Assembly: GCA_018881555.1 (NCBI GenBank)
Contig: JACAXG010000055.1
Span: 3,060,978-3,124,977, forward strand
DNA: 64,000 nucleotides
From: Amblyornis subalaris
Taxonomy: Eukaryota > Chordata > Aves > Passeriformes > Ptilonorhynchidae
Direction: 5' to 3'
The notes under the pieces are model-generated. The model was not told where the DNA came from and searched no databases. It was given only the letters and a program-made list of their open reading frames with translations. The position numbers were made by a program, and so were the translations under genes. The number at the start of each line of letters is the position of its first letter. Position 1 is the stretch's first letter. Below are positions 28,508 to 39,200 of the stretch, piece after piece.

Positions 28508-28573
28508 CCAGGCGGCCCAGGGCTGGCCCAGGAACGCCTCGGGACTGGGCACGGGCCGCTCCAGGGCCGCCAT
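28508..28573 (-). CDS. ATXN7L1: ATXN7L1 (ataxin-7-like protein 1), first coding exon, partial gene
   Basis: The minus-strand ATG at 28573 opens [20 protein letters not shown], followed by AW. This closely matches the human ATXN7L1 segment beginning [20 protein letters not shown] as I recall it. The protein is a paralogue of ataxin-7, a subunit anchoring the deubiquitinase module to the nuclear SAGA coactivator. The conserved PSPEAFLG..W box precedes the family's zinc-binding region, which is encoded by later exons not in this window. I place the exon end after the Trp codon at 28508, where a GT follows (gtgcgggag). The donor is imperfect, and the homology with human stops there (human continues with IDAAKLH). 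The ATG sits in a strong Kozak context (gcgccATGG). Sequence upstream resembles the longer human N-terminus but is out of frame (separate entry). The gene diverges from CDHR3, as in mammals. Confidence 0.85.
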
Positions 28574-28605
28574 GGCGCCGCGCCTGCTCCTGCCTCCTTG
28601 TTGCT

Positions 28606-28679
28606 TTTCCCGTTTCCTTCGGCGGCGGCGGCGGCGAGCGAGCGAGCGAGACACGGGATTCGAGAACGCCGCACGTCAT
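28606..28679 (-). other. ATXN7L1: ATXN7L1 N-terminal extension, frame-broken or 5' UTR
   Basis: Just upstream of the ATG at 28573, the minus strand encodes RSRIPCL followed, after three extra residues, by AAAAAEGNGK. That resembles the start of long human ATXN7L1 isoforms (MTSERSRIPCLSAAAAEG..., from memory). Here the matching pieces are in three different frames. An ATGACG at 28679-28674 is in one frame. RSRIPCL...EGNGK (about 28668-28606) is in a second. MAALERP at 28573 is in a third. The second break coincides with an A4 run (28608-28605) that seems one base shorter than needed to keep frame. Either birds of this lineage begin translation at 28573 and this is 5' UTR, or the assembly has indels in this GC-rich repeat-laden stretch (GCC/CTCG repeats). 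Confidence 0.6.
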
Positions 28680-28984
28680 CCTCGGGACGTTCCGCCGCCC
28701 ACACGGGGGTAGTGTCAGCCCCTGCTCCCTATCAGATCGGGCTCCCCACCGCACAGCGCGCATGCCCGCGCCCCCCGCGCCTGCGCCCCGCGCCGCCGGC
28801 ACCGGGCCCGCGCCCGCCCCGAGGGGCACCGGACCCGCGCAGCCCCCGCGCAGCCACTCCGGCACCGGCCCGGCCCAGCCTGGCGGAGCGGAACGGAGCG
28901 GGGCCGGCGGCCCAGGAGCCCCGCCGGGAAGGCGCTGCCGCCGGCCGTGCGCGCCTCGGGGCTGCGCGCTCNGCGTCTCGCAGC

Positions 28985-29000
28985 GCCCCGCAGTAAGTCC
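28985..29000 (+). other. candidate splice donor of a divergent plus-strand transcript
   Basis: A consensus-quality 5' splice site (gca|gtaagt, GT at 28993-28994) lies on the plus strand inside the CpG island, upstream of and pointing away from the ATXN7L1 ATG. It could end the first exon of a divergent non-coding transcript such as CpG-island promoters often make. No partner exon was identified, so this is a candidate only. Confidence 0.3.
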
Positions 29001-29125
29001 CTGGGACGGGCTCTCGGTAACTGCGGCACGGCCCCTCCGCGCCCCAGCGCGGCCCCGAATCGGACCCGGAGTGCAGGGTCGGGGCTTCCCCGCTCCCCGA
29101 CTTCCAGCTGCGCTCCTGTGGATCA

Positions 29126-31267
29126 CCTATAGCCACAACCACAGCCATTTTGTTGTCCAAATACTGCNTAATCTGTAGTAGGCTTCGTCTGTTTGCAAAT
29201 GGGATTTTTTTTCGTTTTGGTCTTACAGGCTACGGTACAGCAGCTCTGAACTCTCGGACAATACCGAGGTTTTCATTTCGATCTACATAACCTGTGGGAC
29301 GTACATGCTTTCAATTTAAGACAGTATCATTTTTGCTTATTTCTCCATTGAGGTAAGAATAGAAAATAACCGTGAAAATTCTCATACTCAATGTCCCTGA
29401 TCTGGGTTAGGAGTTATAGCCTGTTGCTCCAGCTCACACCTCTTAAGCCAAGCATAAACACCCCTGATGAAGGACTTGTTTTCGTTTAAGCAGCCTCACA
29501 GATTCCACATGTAGCATCTTCAATACAGTTCTGCAGCCCCAATAGGGGTGGTGATGACTGAACTTTATGGTTCAACAGACACTTCTCAGTGGTGATGTGA
29601 ACTTTGCATGGTCCCATCCCCTTCCTGCGTCTTTTCCCAGACACTCGTCCACGTTTTGCTGGTTCAAACCATTGTGAGACAATACTGAAGTAGAGCATGG
29701 AATTAATCTGGACTCAAGAAAGAAGAATAGCATTTCTGGCCTGCTCAGGAGTTGGAGCTGTGGCCAGAGGGGCAGGACAGGAGTTGCTGGATTCAGCACT
29801 GCTGCCTGTCAAAAGATATAGGGAGCTGCAGTCTAGAATGGATTTAAGTAAATTNCCCACAGCTTCGTTAAGACTAGGCTCTTTACAGTGCTAAAATGGA
29901 TAAATGTTTGGGCCAAAAGACAGATACTCTTTGTCTTATGTGCACTGTCGACACACTCCATCTCTTCCAAAAAGTAACTGGAATATATATGTCCCATCCT
30001 TAATACCCAGAGGTGAGCCTGAAAGCTTTCATTCTGTATGGCCTAGCCAGAGTGCCTCCACTAGAGCAAACATTAGCTACAAGAAACTTCAGTAACATTA
30101 TCAAAGAAGCAGAAAGCTCATCAAAATACCCTTCAAATAAAAACCAGTCAATTGCAGCAGGCTTGTTAGCAACCATTGTGAAGCAGACATAAGATTCATG
30201 ACCTTAGATATACTATATGTGGAATTTCCAGAAGCAGGAAGGGTAGTTGTGGTGTAATACAAAGCCCTGGCAAGATCTATTCTGAAATATTAAGTACAGT
30301 TCTATCCATTAGTTTAAATTAATCTTCCTACAAAAAAAAAGAAGTGTGGAAGGGGTTACCGGAAAGATCAGAGGAATTAAAATTCTATCATATGAGAAGA
30401 GTTTGACTTATTCTAACAAAATTCAGCTGGTAGTGGATGTGTTTGATGTTTTTAATTATAAGGACACATAATCATCAATGAGGAAAAAAAAATAAAGAAT
30501 AGACATAAACTGCTTATGTTGAGGTTGAAAACTCTGCCCACTATGCTGAAAAACTCTTTGGTCAGGAATAGCAAGATGGAATTCCTTAGACGGAATGATA
30601 AATACATTAAGTTAATAGTCAACCATGTTTGGCACTTGTGTTCGAATTCACTGCAAGATGGTTGGGCAAATGTCTTGACAGCAGCCAAATAGTCTCGTAG
30701 TTAGAGAAGTTAAACTGCACAGCTTATACCATAACACTGGTGTGATTACCCAAGATGTGTATCTGGAGACAAAATATAATAGAAAGGCATGTGAGCACCC
30801 AGGAAATCCCCATCAATGAAAACCAACATTAGATTTCAGGGAAGTATGGATGGCCAAACATCTAACTAATATTAAACACTACCACAAGATACACAAGTAG
30901 TAAAGCAATTCCTAACCATACAACTGAGAAAAAAGGGGAGGGGGAAAGTATTTAATACAAGCTGCCTCAAACCAAGCAGAAAAAAAAGTGAAGAAACTTT
31001 CCAGCTTTAACACATGGCACTAATCTACGTGCTGCCTACCATGACACACTGCAGAACTACAGTCTGGGCTCTTAACAGAAACAGACCGTATGAAGGAAAA
31101 TTAGCATAAAATCAAAGATTCAAGATGTACCAATCCCTTCCTAAAAAGAAACAATCCAGTGACTTACAGTATAATAGACAGGTTTCCAAAGCCCTCCCAA
31201 AGGAATTCCTCCTCCCTACCATATGTATTCAAGAATGACATTATCGTTAAACAAATGGCTCCACAAT
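29126..31267. other. intergenic, no feature seen
   Basis: AT-rich spacer immediately right of the CpG island. Single undetermined bases lie at 29168 and 29855. No exon, repeat family or RNA gene was recognised. Confidence 0.5.
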
Positions 31268-31380
31268 CAGAATCACAGAATTATCTAGGTTGGAAAAGAC
31301 CTTTAAGATTGAGTCCAACCATTAACTCTAAGTCCATCATTAAATCATGTCCCTAAGTGCCATATCTACACATATGCCCA
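31268..31380 (-). repeat. CR1 LINE 3'-end fragment (antisense)
   Basis: The plus strand reads 'aatcacagaattatctaggt' then 'tggaaaagacctttaagatt', 'gagtccaacc' and 'catgtccctaagtgcca'. This is the reverse complement of the standard avian CR1 3' end. It is short, 5'-truncated and moderately diverged. The CR1 sense strand is minus. Confidence 0.88.
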
Positions 31381-34300
31381 ACTTTCCCGTGATCAGCATC
31401 TTTGTTTAAAAGGTGTGACTTCTGCTTTGATTACGTCTGTGCTACCTCTATGATCTGCACCAAGGAATAACCCCATCCCTGAGCAAACCAGCCGTCATTT
31501 TGTCTCCATTGGTTTGTAGAAGCTTTTCTGAAGCTGCAGAAAAGTAGCCTCTCTTCTGCACCAGGACTTCTCCCCAAGAACACGGCTTATTTCATTCCAG
31601 ATTGGTGCCAAATAAACTAGTGTATGTTGCATGGACAGCTGTGTTGTGCTCCAGAGCCTTATAACAAAATAGGAAGAGAGCAGATCTGATGTCATAGAAG
31701 TTTTCCCATGGTTGGGAATGTATGTAGTTCTGTCTTGGGAGTGTGAACTCCAGCTGCAGCTTTATCATAGCAAGAACATTCAAATGGTTTCTTCTTCCCT
31801 TCTCCTGGCATCTGCTTCCGCAAAATTTGTAGAAAGACAGTCCCATTTAAGACTTTTACTCCTCTTTCAAATTTGTTTTTATTAATTAGTGGGGCCAAAA
31901 TTTATGGATAGAGAGGAAAAAAGTGAGGGAAAGGCACAAACATGGTCACGGAAGGCTTATTTCCATAGGAAATTAGTAAGAAAAACCTGCACGTGAGAAT
32001 GCAGGTTGAACATCCTCTGTTTTTTTCCTACCTGCTCACCAATACAGAAATTTAATTCTTCTATGACCTTGAACAAGTCACTCTGCCACAGAAAAATAAT
32101 TAAGTATGTCAGGAAAGGTCCTCCTTTCCCTTCCTCGTCCCTGAGGTTTTTTTTATTTCAATTGCCAAGCAGAAGCTTCCTTTTACTATGATTTTTCAGA
32201 ATTCAAGGTAATGCAGCCTTGATTTTGGTTGCAGCTTCTAAATACTACAGTGATCCAATCATAACACGGTATTGAAAGAGTAAACTGTAAGCAAATGATG
32301 GCCTTTAATTAATAAATGGCAAAATACAGCTAAAACCTCAACTCTAATCTTTTTAATACATATATCATTGTTCTTTTAATAAGATGATCTCCAAATGCAA
32401 GCTTTTTGCTAAGTAACCAGAAGATAAAAATTGTATGTTCCTATACCTACTTATTAGAGTGATAGTTAAAGACTTGGGCTTTATAAAAGCACAGTATACA
32501 TTACGACATTTAGAAGAGATCCAAAGCTGCATATCAATCTTTGGCTTATTTGGAGATTAATCCGACATTTATATAATTTTCAGAATCCGAATGTGAAAAG
32601 ATGACAAAATAAAACAACAATTGTCACATGTGGCTATCAGGAATATCATATGTAGTCACTGTGTACAGATAAATAATGACATGATTCAATTTCAACTCTA
32701 CTGTCGTACACTGAGAAAATACCATGAGTTTGCTGAGGGTGCACGTGTAGTCACAACAACAACAAAACCTTGTATACCTGGCAATACGTGCACCAGATGG
32801 CTTTAAACTGGCTACAAAAGTATAATAAAAAAACAGCTGTATAAGGCTTCAATATCATAACAGGATTATAAACGTATGATACTTGTGACAAAGTCATGAT
32901 TTAAGCAGTTTGGCAGGAGATTTGTTAGTACTTCCCAGGATCTTGTTTTGCAATGGATTTACCACAATAGTGGTTTTGTCTTATATAGCAGAAATTATTG
33001 CATAGCAGACAGTTTTACGAACCCAGGTATCTGCTTTGGTGGGAATGGAACAGTAAACGAATCACAAGATTTTCTTACAGATAGTCAGTGATGGAGTTTG
33101 CATAAGAAAAGCAGCAGCAAAGTAGCTGGCTGTCAGTCACAGGGGTACAGAAATTTCAATCCTCCTTCAGCATTTTGAGGAGTGTAAAACTAATTTGTAT
33201 GTTGACTTGTGTGCAAATGATTTTTATAGTGGATTTTTACACTGTTGCTGATTTTAAACCTGTAGATTATCTATTCGTAGTCTCTCTTTCCACAGTGGAT
33301 AAATGAAGTTTCTATTTAATACTACAGCAGCACCTCAGGTTACCAGAGCAGTTTGTATTGAGAAGGTGCAAAATACACCAGATAGATAGTCCTGCATTTC
33401 TTCATCAAAACTGATTCTGAAACTTTGTTTAATACAATGTAACATTCTAGTATGCTGTGTGGTAATTAGAGTAGCACAATTCATTAAATAAACTGGATAC
33501 TAAAAAAAAAAACTCCTATGTTTATGTTTCTGCAAAAAGATGCATACAGGATGGCCATTAAAACGACTCAGTTAGCAAGCCAAGAGTAGAAGCCACTATG
33601 AGCCAGTCTTCCTAGAGCCACTCTGGTCAAAAGTGCAGTTCCTGTACTATTTCTGATCTCTTTGTAATTCCAGAAGATGTCTCAAACACTATGTGAGTGC
33701 CATCATAGAAGACTTGAGCTAGAAAACTGTATTAAATAGACATTTATAGGAGAGAAATCTATTTTTAATGTCCTCTGAAATAACACTAGGAAAAAAATTC
33801 TGAATTATGCTTTCGGTTCCATCTTAGCCAAAGCAGCCAGCACTTAAAAAAGAAACAGTCAGAAAAAATGGAGAACTGAAAAAGAAATTCTAAGTGAGAT
33901 ACTCTTGTATCCCAACAAAAACATGTTTCTCAAAAAAGGCTTGCAAATTGCTTCACACAAAATAAAACAGTGCTTGAAACACTACAGCAGCACTAATCAG
34001 ATGAAATGGGAAGTCTAAAGAGAGGTGTACTGCACAGATTTGTGAACAGACAATGCACAATTAGGTAACTTATTACAATGAACTCTGGAAAGTTTAAAGA
34101 AAAACTGCTACCAAAAAAAAGGGCTATGAACTAGAGAGGGAAATCAACAGTTACTGCACATTTCAAGCGCAAGAGAGTTATGCAAGCACTGTGAAAAAAA
34201 TTGCACATCATTTGATTCCAGTGTCTAAAAGTTTGTTCCAAACAATTTTTCTCAAGTGTTGATTGTCATCTAAATGCATTAACCTACTACAGTACTGTCT

Positions 34301-35399
34301 TTTCAAGAGGATAATTTTTCTTCTCTACATTATTACCATAGCTGGAGTATTTCTCCAGCCAAAGCTGGCAATGGTAACTATCAGTGTACCGTTGGGTGGA
34401 CTTACCAATTGCTTCTAAGAAGCAAAACAGTTTCTTTTCTCTTTCTGCAACAGTTTCAGGTTTCAGCCAGGAGCCTCTGAGAGTTTCGTTTCAGACCCAT
34501 CTTAGCTGCCAATATGTTCTCTCTCTTGAAAACATTACCATGTCCTGACCTCCACCAAACACCTGAACATCCAGTCTCAGTGCTATAGTATAACCTGTAT
34601 GAAACATGGATCTCAAACTCCCCTCTTAAAACAAACTACCCAAAGTCCCTGGTGTAACACTTCATCAGCTGCTTTTGTGGCAAGAAATTGAGGATTAGAC
34701 CAGCTCAGAGAAGTGCATTCACTGAAGAAGAGTGAGGACTAGTGTGTATGTTTTGGAAACTGGAAGACATGAATGACAGGTCAAAGAGTACTTGACAGGC
34801 CAAAATTCAGTGTGCCTGTATTGACAGGTACTCAGGAAAGATCACAGAAAAATTGTTTCAAAACATTGTCAGTGCATGTTTCTCACTGTTTCTTAAAATT
34901 ATTAAGTGTATCTAGCACTGGTGCAGCAAATCCCTTGTATTTTACTTACTAAATACTTATCAGTTTTGTTTGTTGTTTTAGGGGGTTTTTTTATTTGAAA
35001 GAGGTTTTTTCGTAAATAATAGTAACAGTAATTTTTTTAAAGGCCCTATCCAGATTTTAGAGGAAGGCTCTTAACCATCTAGTTGGGACAGAAAGGAAGA
35101 AACTTGTAGGAGTTCCCTGCATTTTTGAAAGACACAACAAAGTTCTTTAGATTTTTAAATATAAAACCACTTGGGGATGGAGAAAGTTACCTTGCCTCAG
35201 TACGAAGTCTGCATTCAAATAGCGTGCTACTTTCCTGTGCTTTGCTCTCTCATAATGCCCATGTGAATAACCAAAACCACAAAACATGAGTCCCCAAAGA
35301 TCTTCACACATTTCTCGTGAGATAGGCATAGAAATATTCTTTCATTAAAAATTAAGTTTGCCCTGATTAATAATGTATGTTATAACTTTCCATTCACCA
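31381..35399. other. intergenic, no feature seen
   Basis: AT-rich spacer between the ATXN7L1 promoter and CDHR3. Nothing recognisable beyond short A and T runs. Confidence 0.5.
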
Positions 35400-36240
35400 G
35401 CTACATTTGTGTGTGTTGGCAGCACACAACAGCAACTTCCTGCCTTTCCCTCACTGCATCGTAACCAATTTTCTTCTCTTCCCTTTCAACGTAGATGCCA
35501 TATTTGTCCTGTTTGTATCCCTCCTACTCCCAAATGCTTGCCTTTTCTCAGTTTTGTTCCCCCTTTTTCGTCACTTTGCCCTAACCCTGCAGAGTGTGTT
35601 TTCATCTCCTGCCAGGTGATTCCACTGAAACACCAGCTTGGGGCCTGTTCTTTGCTGTCATCTACTCTCTCACCACTCTCCCACTTGTGCCCAGCTGCCT
35701 CACCAGAGGCAACTATGTCTTTTAATACGCACTGCCTTGTTTTTTATCCCCTTATATTACTTTGCAATTAGGAGACTTTCCTCTCCTTTCGCCTGTCTCC
35801 CTCAGTGGAGGACAGGTGTCTCCCAGTCCTGAGTCACCTCTTCCCTCCCACCGGTGAGCTGCCTCTTCCATCACAAAGCTGTTTGGAGTTGCCCTCTTTT
35901 CCTCTCTAAACCATTCCTAAACTCTTGGGGCAAGTCCCCTTTCCCTCTCCTCTCCTCTCCTCTCCTCTCCTCTCCTCTCCTCTCCTCTCCTCTCCTCTCC
36001 TCTCCTCTCCTCTCCTCTCCTCTCCGCAACCAGCTCTCCTCTGCCTCTCCCTGGGAAGCCATCAGTCCTTCCCAACCTTGCCCTGGACCTGCCTGGAGCC
36101 CCTTGGCCTCAGTGCAGGGGTCTGCCTTGCCTCCCACCATTTTCACAAGTACTGGTGCCCTGGTTGTCTCCCTCTCCCAGCAGGTCCCTGATCCCTGCTG
36201 TCAGCAGGGACTCATCTCTGGCAGGGCTAAGCACCATGTA
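35400..36240. other. pyrimidine-rich block in spacer
   Basis: An 800-bp stretch with a strong C/T bias on the plus strand and higher GC than its surroundings, centred on the (TCTCC)16 microsatellite. Open frames here (for example 35373-35771 plus, and 35871-36146 minus) are rich in Ser/Pro/Leu or Arg/Glu/Gly because of that bias and are not called as genes. Beyond it, to about 36.55 kb, the sequence stays moderately GC-rich without recognisable content. Confidence 0.6.
35946..36025 (+). repeat. perfect (TCTCC)16 pentanucleotide microsatellite
   Basis: Sixteen uninterrupted copies of TCTCC (GGAGA on the minus strand) span exactly 80 bp. It is a pure polypyrimidine/polypurine tract, able in principle to adopt triplex (H-DNA) structures, and is expected to be length-polymorphic. 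Confidence 0.97.
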
Positions 36241-39200
36241 TGAGTGAGCTGAGAGGAGGCACCCATGGGCTGCCAGAAGACTTCAGCCTGGGGGGGATGT
36301 CCCTTGGTGTTTGGGAGACACTTGAGTTTCCTTCAGCCTGGCTGTGAAAGTTTGGGGCCACCCAGAAAAGAGGATTGAGTGAGAGTCAAACTGTGATACC
36401 TTTGGTGGGATCACATTTGGTCTCTGGATTGGTGGATATCAGAGAGGGCCCAGCCTGCTCACATGGCTCCCCAAGCCCTCGCTTATTCCAGAAGCTGGCT
36501 CCAATCACATCTTGCTTGAGGTTCTGAAATGTTTTGACAGTTGTTACGGTGTGTCCTCCTTCCACCTCATACAGGAAGCAGACATGTTGAAATCACAGAA
36601 GAAAGCAAGCCTGTTCATCTTGTATTTCTGGCTGAGGCTGGAAGCAGAGTGCCAGAAATCAATTGTGTCTCATCTATTGTAAAAGGAATTGTCTTGTAGC
36701 TCCTCACATCGATGTGCTAACTTTGCAAGGAGCTTTGTCCTCCCATTGCAACCTGGAAGGGTCAAAGATGGTATCTTCTGATAAGCACTGCAAGTTCTGT
36801 ACTCAATCAAGAAGGATCTCAAAGGCCCTAGCAGGAATTGGGGTATAGTTAGTGGTGTGCTTGACAACTAAGGGCACCCAAAGTAAAAAATATGTTTGAT
36901 ATGTAAGCATTGACTTACATGTATAAACCTCTCATGGGTCTGCACTTGTGTCATCAGAGTTCACTGGACCTTTTACAAAGGCAATATGGTTGCAGAGACC
37001 AGATGTAGATGGACCTCAGTTACGGTCTCACAGATCTAATGAATTTTTTAATTAAATCCTCCTCTTAATGATATAAATACTTTGTCCTTTGCTAGTCTAT
37101 TTAGTGGAAACCTGTGGTTTGATGAGTGTTCCTGAAGCACTACTTCCTTTAAGCAATTCAAGTATAAGCATACAGTACAAATAGTACTCTGGATTTAAAT
37201 GGAAAACATAGCTGGTAAAGAAGACAAAAGCTGACACATTATTAAAAATATCCCATGTTACTTATGAAGGGGGCANGCTTCTGAAATGCCTATGAGCTAA
37301 GACTGCGACTTTGCAGGCTCAGTTTAAGAGAATCTTTGTACATCTATGGCCATCAAACATTTTAACTGATTAATAAAAATCGGTGATGCAGATCTCTGCA
37401 TTGAATCCAGTCTTGTTTTGTAGATACACAGCATGTGACATCTGGTATATGCAAAAGTTACGAGACCGATGAAAAGTGAACAATGGTGGTTTAGGGAAAA
37501 AATTTAACTAAAAATTGTTACAAAATTAGCATTTAAGAATCTTATAATTCAACTTCAGATAACCACTTAATCCAAGATTATAGAGAGAACTGGCTGTTGC
37601 TTCCCAAATCTTTTAATTGACAGATAAAACTGTGCTTTCCTTTAAGAGACTGCAGGCATCTGTGGATTCCCACTGTCTGTGTTTAATTCTTCTGAATAAT
37701 ATATAACAATAATAATAGATTAATTGAAAATATTCAAATTCAAACCATTAACTAAACACAAACTCCTCTTCCTCCTTGGAGTCTTATTCTGTGTATACTA
37801 AATCTGAGCTTTTACATTTTTACTTGCATTCATATTGACATTCAAGGACTCTGTGACAATTGGATAATAAAATACCTGTTTTTCCTTCTGCACTAAGAAG
37901 ACCATTGGCACTGCAGCTACTGGTGACTTCAAAATATTATTACAATTGTGGCCTGTGATATAGGAAAGCTGGCAAAATCAGAATGCTTTGTGTATAGTGG
38001 GCTGAAAAATTTTGCAGTAGATTATTTGTTTAAGCATATAGTGACTGTCAGTTCTCTATGAAAAGAGGTGTCTACTCTTCTGTTTATAAGATCAGCAGAG
38101 CCCTTTTTCTGTGCCCTCACACATCATCATAATTAGCACAATTGATACAACTCAGTCAAATTTATTAGTAGCATAAGCGGTGGCATTTTATTGAATTATG
38201 TGTTCATGTCACAGTAGAGTTGGGCACTTCTAAATATTTCTAAAGTTGTTCATAATCAATGGAGCAAAACTTATGTTCTTATAAACAAATACAAAGTCAG
38301 AGGCTGTATGGAAACAGAGTTATTTTTAGTGGTGAAAAACAACACTGCGTCGATAAACACGGTATTTAATAGCGGTACAATATGAATTGAAATAGAGAGA
38401 TAAGTCTACATTGGAGGGGTTAGAAATGGTCTTGTATGGAGAACTTATGGGTGCACAGAGCCATGAAAGTGCGTCTCTGGATTTGTAGAATGAAAACTTG
38501 AAGGGCATCTCTAGGTTCTGAAAGTGCTCATTTGTGGGTGAATTCCTCTGTTTATTCAGAGTTTAATATTTTTGCCTATGGAAATTTTTACATCAGCTGA
38601 CAAAACCCCCTCAGTCTGTCTTTGTCAATCTGAATCTTAATGTAGCCAACTGTTCTGCTCAGTTCTCACACTACATTTGTGGTGTAAGAGTCTAAGAGCA
38701 TGCTGTGTCAGCCATGGGATTATTGGTCCTGGATTTCGCAAAATTTCCCATACACATTTTTAAAACAACAGCACATAATTATGAGAGTTGGCAGATGCCA
38801 CAGACATAATTGTTTTCGGCACTTACAATAGATTTTGAAAAAACATTTCTATATTCAAACCTTTAGTTAGTTCAGGGCTAGTGAAATACAATCCTTCCTA
38901 TTGCCTCCTGCCCTCAGGGCATCCTCTAGGGATAGCAACCAGCAGGACCTCCCTCTTTCTCACTCCTCATTGCTTTTCACCTGCCTGTCTCACCTTTTAG
39001 GTCGCTGCTCCAGATAATTTGCTGGGCTGTCTCTCTGATCTGCTGCCTCTACAGCTGTCCAGACTTTGCAAAGGCTTCAGAAAAATCATGCCTCAAAATA
39101 ACTATTCCATCAAAATGGAACCATGTCTGGAAAGATGGTTGAACTCATCAGCATTTTATTTCAAAAGGTAACATGGATAAGAAGTTCCATTGGTATCAAA

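Larger units (their letters stand above)
28041..29125. promoter_or_regulatory. ATXN7L1: CpG island / ATXN7L1 promoter region
   Basis: About 1.1 kb of extremely GC- and CpG-rich DNA stands out sharply from AT-rich flanks and overlaps the first coding exon of ATXN7L1. It has no TATA box facing the minus-strand gene, and it contains GC boxes. Candidate sites are: a CRE-like TGACGTGC read on the minus strand at 28678-28671; an NRF1-like 'gcgcatgcccgcgc' near 28757-28770; and, just outside the island, a YY1-like 'gccatttt' at 29144-29151. This is the classic architecture of a broadly expressed, dispersed-start promoter. Transcription start sites cannot be placed from sequence alone. Confidence 0.85.

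Noticed and set aside
27910..28704. 264-codon minus-strand ORF starting upstream of ATXN7L1 exon 1
   Set aside because: It contains the RSRIPCL-like peptide but leaves the ATXN7L1 frame before the conserved PSPEAFLG box and then reads GC-rich nonsense. It is treated as a frame-broken N-terminal extension instead.
28075..29178. Long plus-strand ORF (367 codons) and several overlapping long ORFs on both strands across the CpG island
   Set aside because: Open frames of Pro/Arg/Ala/Gly in all six frames are expected in GC-rich CpG-island DNA because stop codons are rare. Only the short ATXN7L1 exon inside has recognisable homology.
35373..36243. Overlapping ORFs in the pyrimidine-rich block and over the TCTCC repeat
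   Set aside because: Their residues (Ser/Leu/Pro, or repeating Arg-Gly-Glu on the other strand) simply translate the repeat and base bias.
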